Assembly (NCBI GenBank): GCA_035701665.1
Contig: DASSRQ010000278.1
Coordinates: forward strand, 1 to 5,583
Reading direction: 5' to 3'
Source of the DNA: DASSRQ01 sp035701665
GTDB taxonomy: Bacteria > Vulcanimicrobiota > Vulcanimicrobiia > Vulcanimicrobiales > Vulcanimicrobiaceae
DNA length: 5,583 nucleotides
Both the position numbers and the translations under genes were made by a program. Of the stretch, positions 1-5,160 are shown in pieces; within the stretch, counting starts at the first letter, position 1; each line of letters opens with the position of its first letter. The notes below the pieces were generated by a model that worked only from the letters and a program-made list of their open reading frames with translations, searched no databases and was not told where the DNA came from.

Positions 1-2
1 GG

Positions 3-683
3 TCGTGGCAGCTGCGCGAGTCGACGTCTTCGCCGCTAAAGTATGCGGCGCACGACGCGTACACGGGATTCAGCGTAGCGATGATGCGCGGCGACCTGCA
101 ATCTGCGCTGCTATGGTCGCAGCGCGCCGGCGACGCGTATGGCGGCAGCGACGCCTGGGCGACGTTTGCACGCTTCGGCGCCTGGGATCGTATCAGCGGC
201 GCCGCACCGCAGCGCGAGTTCTACGCGGTACTTGCAAGCGGATTGGCTGCGCTGCATCGAGGCGACACCAAGTACGCCCAAAACATGCTTGCGCAATACG
301 CAAATACCGACGCCGATTACCGTTGGATCTTGGAAGGCGCGATTGCCGATGCGCAAGGCCGCGTCGACGATGCCGCCGCCGCATACACAAACGCCATCGA
401 CTATCAGGCGCGCGAGGACACCGGAGAGCAACTGCCGCTGTTTCCCGCCGGCGAATTTTTGGGAGCGATGTATCTGCATCACGCGCGTTATGACGACGCG
501 GTGCGCGCATATCAAGCGGCGCTGGAGCGCTTTAAGAACGATCCGCGCGCGCTGTACGGCCTCGCGCAGGCGCAGCGGGCGCTTGGGCAGAGCAGCGAGG
601 CAGCGCAGACGCTCAAAACCTTCGGAACGCAATGGGGAGCGGCCGCGCCGCCGGATCTCGCCATCGCAAAGGTGTCTCCGTAG
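3..683 (+). CDS. TPR-repeat protein, C-terminal part (5' end outside window)
   Basis: The reading frame is open from the first bases of the window to a TAG at 681-683, so this is the last 226 residues of a longer protein. The first in-window ATG (81) falls inside a helix pair and is probably not the true start. The sequence is helical and repetitive with TPR-type spacing. At least four helix pairs are visible, for example around GEFLGAMYLHHARYDDAVRA and ALYGLAQAQRALGQSSEAAQ, with the typical small residue at position 8, Tyr/Leu at 11, Ala at 20 and Pro at 32. TPRs are protein-protein interaction scaffolds; no catalytic motif is visible here. The final repeats resemble the C-terminal TPR tail seen in several large uncharacterised bacterial TPR proteins, which is recollection rather than a search result. 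No signal peptide can be judged because the N-terminus is missing. The tRNA gene follows 49 bp downstream on the same strand. Confidence 0.85.
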   Translation, partial: SWQLRESTSSPLKYAAHDAYTGFSVAMMRGDLQSALLWSQRAGDAYGGSDAWATFARFGAWDRISGAAPQREFYAVLASGLAALHRGDTKYAQNMLAQYANTDADYRWILEGAIADAQGRVDDAAAAYTNAIDYQAREDTGEQLPLFPAGEFLGAMYLHHARYDDAVRAYQAALERFKNDPRALYGLAQAQRALGQSSEAAQTLKTFGTQWGAAAPPDLAIAKVSP

Positions 684-709
684 CAGGCAGACAATAAGGG
701 GAGGCTTCG

Positions 710-729
710 CGCCGCTGTACGCAGCGGTG
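710..729 (+). other. 8-bp hairpin between TPR gene and tRNA-Val
   Basis: CGCCGCTG (710-717) and CAGCGGTG (722-729) can pair over eight bases, with one G-U pair and a TACG loop. The hairpin ends three bases before the mature tRNA 5' end. There is no T-run after it (CTTGGGCGG follows), so it is a poor intrinsic terminator. It may be a leader structure in a TPR-tRNA read-through transcript, or chance in GC-rich DNA. Confidence 0.3.
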
Positions 730-732
730 CTT

Positions 733-807
733 GGGCGGTTAGCTCAGTGGGAGAGCGCTTCCTTGACACGGAAGAGGTCACAAGTTCAATCCTTGTACCG
801 CCCACCA
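733..807 (+). tRNA. tRNA-Val (anticodon GAC), CCA encoded
   Basis: The full cloverleaf can be drawn by eye. The acceptor stem is GGGCGGT (733-739) with ACCGCCC (797-803), perfect over seven pairs. The D stem is GCTC (742-745) with GAGC (753-756). The anticodon stem is CTTCC (758-762) with GGAAG (770-774), enclosing loop TTGACAC. The variable loop is AGGTC. The T stem is ACAAG (780-784) with CTTGT (792-796), around TTCAATC. The anticodon GAC (765-767) reads valine codons GUC and GUU. Discriminator base A804 is followed by an encoded CCA (805-807). No intron or mismatch is seen, so the gene looks functional. The terminator stem starts four bases after the CCA. Confidence 0.97.
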
Positions 808-811
808 TTTG

Positions 812-843
812 AAAGAACGCCGGCAAAACCGGCGTTCTTTTTT
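812..843 (+). terminator. Rho-independent terminator after tRNA-Val, possibly bidirectional
   Basis: AAAGAACGCCGG (812-823) pairs perfectly with CCGGCGTTCTTT (829-840) around a five-base CAAAA loop, and the T-run continues to 843. This is a strong intrinsic terminator for the tRNA transcript. In the other direction the hairpin begins one base after the carbonic anhydrase stop codon (842-844). The minus-strand T-tract there is poorer (TTCTTTC), so ending that transcript is plausible but less certain. Confidence 0.9.
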
Positions 844-1408
844 ATTCCAACATCTGCACCCGGCCCGAGTGCAGATCGTACACAGCTCCACGGATCGCGA
901 TGCGCCGGTCTTGAACCGCTTTCGCAAGCAATGCATCGCCGCCGAGTGCGACCGTCGCACGACGGACGTTTTCGGCAACGGCCTCGTCGGACGTCGCATC
1001 GTCTACGTGACCTTCCGCCGCCGGCACGATCAAATCTACGAGCGCATCGATCTCGCCCGGAAACGATGCCGAACTGCGGAGCCGGTCGAGCGCCGCGCCG
1101 ACCGCGCCGCATCCGGAGTGCCCGAGCACCAGGACCAGCGACGTGTTCAAAACTTCGACCGCATATTGAATGGACGCCAGCGTCTCGCTCGTCACGACGT
1201 TACCGGCGACGCGCACGACGAAGATCTCGCCGGGGCCGCGATCGAACACGGTCTCAACCGGAACGCGCGAATCCGAACACCCTAAAACCACAGCAAACGG
1301 GGCCTGTCCCAGCGCCAATTCCGCGCGTTCGATGGCCGCGCTCCCTTGCGCGAAGCGCGTATTTCCTTCGATGAGCTGGTCGAGGTGTTCCAGAGCAGTT
1401 TTAGGCAT
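842..1408 (-). CDS. beta-class carbonic anhydrase
   Basis: This 188-residue cytoplasmic enzyme (no signal peptide) should catalyse reversible hydration of CO2 to bicarbonate and a proton with one zinc ion per subunit. The family hallmarks are intact. CSDSRVP at 44-50 carries zinc ligand Cys44 and the Asp46/Arg48 pair. RVAGN lies at 66-70. GHSGCGAV at 96-103 carries ligands His97 and Cys100. The C-terminus (GAVYDLHSGRVQ) is the usual last beta-hairpin, so the protein is complete although slightly short for the family, which is often 190-230 residues. The ATG at 1408 is chosen because the frame meets a TAG upstream with no other ATG between. No clear Shine-Dalgarno sequence precedes it, unlike the other starts seen here. 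It converges on tRNA-Val and diverges from the DUF1059-like gene. Likely roles are supplying bicarbonate to carboxylases and pH balance. No adjacent bicarbonate transporter is present. Confidence 0.95.
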   Translation of the reverse strand: MPKTALEHLDQLIEGNTRFAQGSAAIERAELALGQAPFAVVLGCSDSRVPVETVFDRGPGEIFVVRVAGNVVTSETLASIQYAVEVLNTSLVLVLGHSGCGAVGAALDRLRSSASFPGEIDALVDLIVPAAEGHVDDATSDEAVAENVRRATVALGGDALLAKAVQDRRIAIRGAVYDLHSGRVQMLE

Positions 1409-1464
1409 AAGCCGCGCGGTTTGGTGATCGTCTGCGAGCGCCCTGCGCGCCGCGTCCGCAGATG

Positions 1465-1473
1465 TGCTATACT
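1465..1473 (+). promoter_or_regulatory. Candidate extended -10 promoter of the DUF1059-like gene
   Basis: TGCTATACT contains an extended -10 TG (1465-1466), one base, then TATACT (1468-1473), five of six matches to the sigma-70 -10 consensus, in otherwise GC-rich DNA. No good -35 box is found 16-18 bases upstream, which fits extended -10 promoters. Transcription would start near 1480, giving a leader of about 20 bases containing the ribosome binding site. No expression evidence is available. Confidence 0.5.
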
Positions 1474-1489
1474 ACGCGCCCGCTTCTCG

Positions 1490-1496
1490 AAAAGGA
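1490..1496 (+). promoter_or_regulatory. Ribosome binding site deciding the start at 1503
   Basis: AAAGGAG lies six bases before the ATG at 1503. It supports that start over a GTG at 1464 in the same frame, which overlaps the candidate -10 promoter and would add residues not typical of this protein family. Confidence 0.8.
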
Positions 1497-1502
1497 GATC
1501 GT

Positions 1503-1691
1503 ATGGGACGCAAAATCATCGATTGCAGCGAGATGCCGAGCGACATCAACTGCACGCTGACCATCTCCGGAACCGACGACGAAGTAATGAAAGCCGCCGT
1601 GGAACACGCCATCTCGACGCACGGCCACACGGACAGCCCGCAGCTGCGCGATGCCATCCGCGGCATGATGAAGGAGGCCGCGCCGGCGTAA
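1503..1691 (+). CDS. Small DUF1059-like protein
   Basis: This is a complete 62-residue protein with no signal peptide or membrane segment. Its layout matches from memory the DUF1059 family: a short beta start with IDCSEMPSDINC, a central acidic segment GTDDEV, a helix AAVEHAI, then THGHTD and a C-terminal helix LRDAIRGMMKE. Family function is unknown. Cys8, Cys17, His35, His40 and His42 are the potential metal ligands; whether they bind metal is speculation. The start is set by AAAGGAG six bases upstream. The gene stands alone, divergent from carbonic anhydrase and 94 bp before the large lipoprotein gene, with no clear terminator between. A 6-bp hairpin at 1716-1733 lacks a T-run, so read-through into the lipoprotein gene is possible. 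Confidence 0.85.
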   Translation: MGRKIIDCSEMPSDINCTLTISGTDDEVMKAAVEHAISTHGHTDSPQLRDAIRGMMKEAAPA

Positions 1692-1772
1692 GCCATTCGT
1701 CTCACCGGATATAGCGGGGGCTCGGTTGCCTCCGGAAGAATGGAACCTGCCTTAACAGAGCCGCTCACCCGC

Positions 1773-1780
1773 TTTGGAGG
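1773..1780 (+). promoter_or_regulatory. Ribosome binding site of the large lipoprotein
   Basis: TTTGGAGG with a five-base gap to ATG 1786 decides the start: the upstream in-frame TTG at 1774 lies inside this site and so cannot use it. No convincing -35/-10 pair was found in 1692-1772. Confidence 0.75.
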
Positions 1781-1785
1781 CCGAC

Positions 1786-3936
1786 ATGGTCAGAAGGCAG
1801 GCGTTTTTCGCCATTCTTTTGGGGGCAACGATCCTCGCCGCATGCTCCGGTGGAGGCGGCGGTGTAACGCCCGCCGGCGGCCCGGCCCGCACCGGTAACG
1901 CCCACCTCACCATCGTCATTCCGCAGACCCTGAACGCGGGAACGGTGCGCGCGCCCAAATACATCTCACCGGCCACGAAATCGATCTCGATTAGCGTGAA
2001 TGCCGGAACGCCCGTCATTGCCGATTTGACGCCCGGCTCGCCGGATTGCCCGGTGGGCAACACGACAACGGTTCGTCACGGCGCATCGGCTGCGCTTACG
2101 TGCACGATCGACGTTACGGCGCCTATTGCCACCGATACGTTCCTTTTGAAACTCTACGACGGTCTCCATGCGACCGGGAATGTTTTGGCAACGACGACCG
2201 TCACCCGAACAATTGCCGGAAGCACGCCGATCACGATCTCGATGAACGGCGTTGCGCACACGGTCGTCATCTCGCTCGGCAACGCTTCGCCGCTTGTCGG
2301 TTCGGCTGTGACGATTCCGGTTTATGTAACCGTGGAGGACCCGTCCGGCGCAGTCATTACCGGCGAAGGCAACTACGACGCACCGATCGCGCTCACCGAC
2401 AGCGATACGTCGGGTCACACCCATCTGTCGTCAGCGAGCATCGCAGGGCCGGGCAACGCCGTCACCTTGAGTTTTGATGGAAGTTCGTCCGTATCGAGTG
2501 CGACGATCTCGGCAACCGTTGCCGGCAACATCGCGAGCGTCACGCCGGCCGTGCTTCGCCCCGCAAACGCGCAAAATGGCGGCGGCGGCGTTGCAGTCGT
2601 GAGCGTCGGCGGAAACACCTACGCGGAGATTCCGTCGGCGAGCGGATTGATTCAAGTGCGCCTGACGACGAACGGCGTACTCGCAACGACACCGCCGTCC
2701 CCGAATCCGAGCAGCAGCGCGAGTCCGCTTCCGACGCCGCCCGCGAACTCCACACTCTTACCGATCGCCGGCGGTATCGACGCGTGCGCGCTCGGTCAAG
2801 TTTCGAGCTCCGTCAAGATGTTCTGCGTCAACGTCGACACGCAGAACGCTCCGGTCAACGTGATCGACCTCACGAGCGGCACACCGGTCCTGTCGTCGTC
2901 GTTTGCGACCGACGCAACCTCGGAACTCGGATTCAGCGGCGGCTCCTGCTACGTCTGCGGACTCACCTGGGATGCGCACGACAACGCCGTCCTCATCTCC
3001 ACCGGCAACACGAAAAACGCGCAAACGGGCTTTTACAGCTGCGAGGTCGGCGAGTTCTGCCCCGGCTCCTTCGAGTTGTACTCGACTGCCGGTACGCGCA
3101 CCGGCAGTGTCTCCGTCGGCGACGTGCCCGAGAACTTCGGCTACAACGCGACGACGAATCAGATTTTCAGCGCGTCGTACAACGAGATCGGTTTGGTCGA
3201 TCTCACCTCCGGCATCGCCTATCAATCAACGGACCAAGCATTCCAACGGCAAGAGATCGACTCCGGAGCCGTCGACCCGGTAACGAACGTCGCGGTCGGC
3301 ATCGACGAATTCGACGGCAACGCCTACATCGCGCCGTTGAACTCCGCCGTGCTCGCGACGCCGCAGCCGGAGAGCACGCAGTACACGTTCAGCAATCCGC
3401 TGCTGTCGGTAACGCCGGTCACGGCCGATATCATCAACTTCGGCAACAACTGCCTGCCCGACGCGATCACGATCGACTCGACCTCGCACACGGCGTTCCT
3501 AAGCGGCGAGTACTCGGGACCGAACTGCGTGAGCGCCGTTAAACTGCCTACCTCTTCTCCCACCGCACCGTTCACGCCGGTACAGTTCATGGGCATCGCC
3601 AACATGCCAAATACTCCGGACGGCAACGAGTTTTACTCGGCGCTCGACCCGCACGTTGCGGCATCGTTCTATCTTTCGGGATCAGACTTGTACGGTCTGG
3701 TTTACAACTACGACCGCAGTTGGGTTGCGGTGGTCGACATCACGAAACTGCTCGCGGCTCCGGGATTGGCGTGCGACTCGCATATCGTCGACACGAACTA
3801 CGACCTCATCGGAAACGGCGTGCTTACGTACATTCCGACGGGCTATAGTCCGGGCCCCGCAAGCAACGGAGATACGAAGCGGCGGCTCCGCGCGCACGCG
3901 AAACCGCCGTTTCACCGGATGACCTGTTACAGCTAG
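1786..3936 (+). CDS. Large surface lipoprotein with Ig-like and probable beta-propeller regions
   Basis: This 716-residue exported lipoprotein has unknown function. Its signal peptide has Arg3-Arg4, a hydrophobic core and lipobox LAAC with lipidated Cys20, followed by SGGGGG. Residues about 35-290 are beta-rich, Thr/Ser/Val-rich and look like two Ig-like domains (KYISPATKSI at 58-67). A Pro/Ser linker spans about 301-325. Residues about 330-690 show recurring strand pairs such as NVIDLTSGTP, IGLVDLTSGIA and WVAVVDITKLL, separated by D-x-x-x-N/T turns, which suggests a beta-propeller. Besides Cys20 there are twelve cysteines (88, 106, 334, 347, 388, 391, 419, 425, 556, 581, 663, 714), an even number mostly in close pairs and consistent with disulfides outside the cytoplasm. 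The tail is basic. The ATG at 1786 is preferred to an in-frame TTG at 1774 because TTTGGAGG ends five bases before it. No enzyme motif is recognised; ligand binding or adhesion is a guess. The gene ends four bases before the converging repeat-protein gene. Confidence 0.85.
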   Translation: MVRRQAFFAILLGATILAACSGGGGGVTPAGGPARTGNAHLTIVIPQTLNAGTVRAPKYISPATKSISISVNAGTPVIADLTPGSPDCPVGNTTTVRHGASAALTCTIDVTAPIATDTFLLKLYDGLHATGNVLATTTVTRTIAGSTPITISMNGVAHTVVISLGNASPLVGSAVTIPVYVTVEDPSGAVITGEGNYDAPIALTDSDTSGHTHLSSASIAGPGNAVTLSFDGSSSVSSATISATVAGNIASVTPAVLRPANAQNGGGGVAVVSVGGNTYAEIPSASGLIQVRLTTNGVLATTPPSPNPSSSASPLPTPPANSTLLPIAGGIDACALGQVSSSVKMFCVNVDTQNAPVNVIDLTSGTPVLSSSFATDATSELGFSGGSCYVCGLTWDAHDNAVLISTGNTKNAQTGFYSCEVGEFCPGSFELYSTAGTRTGSVSVGDVPENFGYNATTNQIFSASYNEIGLVDLTSGIAYQSTDQAFQRQEIDSGAVDPVTNVAVGIDEFDGNAYIAPLNSAVLATPQPESTQYTFSNPLLSVTPVTADIINFGNNCLPDAITIDSTSHTAFLSGEYSGPNCVSAVKLPTSSPTAPFTPVQFMGIANMPNTPDGNEFYSALDPHVAASFYLSGSDLYGLVYNYDRSWVAVVDITKLLAAPGLACDSHIVDTNYDLIGNGVLTYIPTGYSPGPASNGDTKRRLRAHAKPPFHRMTCYS

Positions 3937-3940
3937 ACGC

Positions 3941-4579
3941 TTACTGCAGGCGCGTCGCGTAGAACGTGCCGTTCTGCCAATAACCGAACGCCGTCACAAA
4001 GCGTCCGACAGAAACTCGTCCCGTCGTGCGGCTGTTCAAAGCGGGCTGATCGTTGATCGTAACGGTCGGCCCGTTTTGCCCGTATTGGCCGTACTGACCA
4101 TACTGGCCGTATTGACCGTACTGTCCGTACTGTCCGTACTGTCCATACTGCCCGTTTTGACCGTACTGGCCGTTGTTTGAAAGCGTGATCATGTTGCCGT
4201 TCACCGCGACGATCGTGCCGCGAACGACCGCATTGCCGTTCTGGCCGTTTCCATAACCGCAATTCGCGGCGTTGCCGTAGCCGTAACCGTTGCCGTTGCC
4301 GTAACGGCTGTTGTTATAGCGGCCGTTGTTGCCGTCGTTGTTGTCGTCGCGATCGTTGTCGCCGTCGTTGCTGTTATCGTGACGGCTGTAGTTGCCGTTG
4401 CAATTTTGATTGGAATGGCGGTGGCGCCGGCCATTTTGTCCGTTCTGTCCGTACTGGCCGTTCTGCTGACCGTACTGCCCGGGATATTGATTGGGATACG
4501 GATACTGCTGAGCGCTTGCGGCTGCAATGCTGCCCAAGCCAAGCAGCGCACCCAGAGCAATGGTGAAAAGTGATTTCAA
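3941..4579 (-). CDS. Secreted Gln/Tyr/Gly/Asn-rich repeat protein with DUF5666-like domain
   Basis: This 212-residue exported protein has unknown function. Residues 1-23 form a Sec signal peptide with a probable cut after Ala-Ser-Ala23. Residues 24-50 are a QYPxQYG/QNG tract. Residues 51-55 are basic (RRHRH). Residues 72-83 are Asp/Asn-rich. Residues 86-116 are Asn/Gly/Tyr-rich. Only two cysteines exist (60 and 107). A folded domain appears to begin at about 118 (VVRGTIVAVNGNMITL) and to resume at 171-212 (PTVTIND, GRVSVGRFVTAFGYWQNGTF, YATRL). This is the pattern of DUF5666-type small beta-barrels, G-T-V-x-x-V-x-G-x-x-I-T-V then V-G-x-x-V then N-G-x-x-x-A-x-x-L, and is an inference from pattern only. 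Eleven QYG/QNG triplets (138-170) lie between the two halves. The start is TTG, with AAAGGAG seven bases upstream and an immediately sensible signal peptide; no nearby in-frame ATG exists. The product is likely periplasmic or extracellular. Confidence 0.85.
   Translation of the reverse strand: MKSLFTIALGALLGLGSIAAASAQQYPYPNQYPGQYGQQNGQYGQNGQNGRRHRHSNQNCNGNYSRHDNSNDGDNDRDDNNDGNNGRYNNSRYGNGNGYGYGNAANCGYGNGQNGNAVVRGTIVAVNGNMITLSNNGQYGQNGQYGQYGQYGQYGQYGQYGQYGQYGQNGPTVTINDQPALNSRTTGRVSVGRFVTAFGYWQNGTFYATRLQ
4070..4168 (-). repeat. Eleven tandem 9-bp units encoding QYG/QNG triplets
   Basis: The array runs for 99 bp in perfect 9-bp phase and encodes QYG, QNG, eight QYG, then QNG. The eight central QYG units use seven different DNA versions, for example CAGTACGGA, CAATACGGC and CAGTATGGT, varying in the third positions of Gln, Tyr and Gly codons. 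Only two neighbouring units are identical. The peptide is thus far more conserved than the DNA. Confidence 0.95.
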
Positions 4580-4580
4580 G

Positions 4581-4603
4581 CGAGCACTCCTTTCGAGTAC
4601 TCC
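4581..4603 (-). repeat. Tandem direct repeat around the ribosome binding site of the repeat protein
   Basis: On the plus strand CGAGCACTCC (4581-4590) is repeated as CGAGTACTCC (4594-4603), nine of ten bases identical with a TTT spacer and a 13-base period. On the minus strand each copy begins with GGAG. The copy nearer the gene supplies the working Shine-Dalgarno, AAAGGAG (4587-4593), seven bases before TTG 4579. The outer copy contains the palindrome GAGTACTC. It could be an operator half-site pair, a duplicated ribosome binding site or chance. Confidence 0.6.
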
Positions 4604-4649
4604 GGTAACGCAAATTGCGACGGCATTCTCTCACAGCAAACGCTCAGAA

Positions 4650-4661
4650 CGCCGGACGGCG
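4650..4661. promoter_or_regulatory. Inverted repeat in the divergent spacer, possible operator
   Basis: CGCCG-GA-CGGCG is a perfect five-base inverted repeat between the divergent starts of the repeat protein (4579) and the small lipoprotein (4696). Its position fits a shared operator, but such GC palindromes occur by chance in this base composition. No confident -35/-10 pair was found for either gene in 4580-4695. Confidence 0.25.
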
Positions 4662-4695
4662 GGTAAACGTTGTTTGTGATGGAGGTATCTCAACT

Positions 4696-5157
4696 ATGAA
4701 AGTCATTCGAAACCTCGCCTGCATGCTTGGGCTTGTTAGCCTTTGCGCCTGCGGCGGCGGCGGAGGCGGCATCTTCGGCAACAACCCCATCTTCAATGGC
4801 GGCGGCGGTTCCGAATGCATCACCGGCACGACCGAAGAACTCGCGCGGCCGGCACCCAACTCATACTCGCCTAATACCAACACACTCGAGATCGTGGCGA
4901 GCGGCAACAACAACAATCTCGCAAGCTCGTACCAAAACTGGTACTTGTTCGCCGTCAGCAACACCTCGGGTCAGCAGATCCAGGGCGGGCAGCTAAACCC
5001 CGTGTCGGATACGAGCGGCCCGCATCCCTATGCTCAAGACTTCTTCTACGCCTCGCAGCTCAACGGTGCGCTGCCGAGCGGACAGAGCTGGACGGTCTAC
5101 CTAACGCAGTTCAACAATTCGTGCGGACCGGTTCCGCTGCAGACATTCTCGACCTAG
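4696..5157 (+). CDS. Small Gly-rich lipoprotein, function unknown
   Basis: This is a 153-residue exported lipoprotein. The signal peptide MKVIRNLACMLGLVSLCAC ends in lipobox L-C-A-C with lipidated Cys19; Cys at -2 is unusual. It is followed by GGGGGG, IFGNNPIF and another Gly run, a flexible tether. From about residue 41 the chain is Asn/Ser/Thr/Gln-rich with alternating hydrophobics (TLEIVASG, NWYLFAVSNTSG, SWTVYLTQFNNSC) and looks like one Ig/fibronectin-type beta-sandwich. The only two cysteines beyond the signal, Cys41 and Cys143, bracket the domain and may form a disulfide. The ATG at 4696 has GGAGG (4681-4685) ten bases upstream, a slightly long gap. A GTG/ATG further upstream would add a charged segment before the signal peptide and is rejected. 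It is divergent from the repeat protein and ends three bases before the converging ispH stop. I do not recognise a named family. Confidence 0.82.
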   Translation: MKVIRNLACMLGLVSLCACGGGGGGIFGNNPIFNGGGGSECITGTTEELARPAPNSYSPNTNTLEIVASGNNNNLASSYQNWYLFAVSNTSGQQIQGGQLNPVSDTSGPHPYAQDFFYASQLNGALPSGQSWTVYLTQFNNSCGPVPLQTFST

Positions 5158-5160
5158 GCG

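Noticed and set aside
733..807. tRNA gene as an integration (attachment) site
   Set aside because: No integrase, no direct repeat of the tRNA 3' end elsewhere in the window, and the terminator follows directly.
139..1374. Long plus-strand open frame of about 400 codons across the TPR gene, tRNA and carbonic anhydrase
   Set aside because: It is Arg/Pro/Ser-rich, runs through the tRNA and its terminator, and overlaps two well-supported genes; typical of spurious frames in GC-rich DNA.
1716..1733. 6-bp hairpin GGGGGC / GCCTCC between the DUF1059-like and lipoprotein genes
   Set aside because: No T-run follows and I could not match the 1692-1785 leader to any riboswitch consensus I know; left unassigned.
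2758..3225. Antisense open frame within the large lipoprotein gene
   Set aside because: It is Arg/Asp/Val-rich without recognisable motifs or ribosome binding site, and fully inside a gene with a signal peptide and coherent beta-rich sequence.
3877..3912. Possible 9-bp hairpin AAGCGGCGG / CCGCCGTTT near the end of the large lipoprotein gene
   Set aside because: The loop is 18 bases, one pair is G-U, there is no T-run, and it lies inside the coding sequence; not enough to call a terminator.
4070..4168. Tandem units considered as a CRISPR array or iteron origin
   Set aside because: The units are 9 bp with no spacers, keep codon phase and vary only at synonymous positions, so this is a coding repeat.
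4374..4634. Alternative minus-strand frame with an ATG upstream of the repeat protein
   Set aside because: It is in a different frame from the signal peptide and low-complexity protein and has no ribosome binding site; the TTG at 4579 with AAAGGAG is far better supported.
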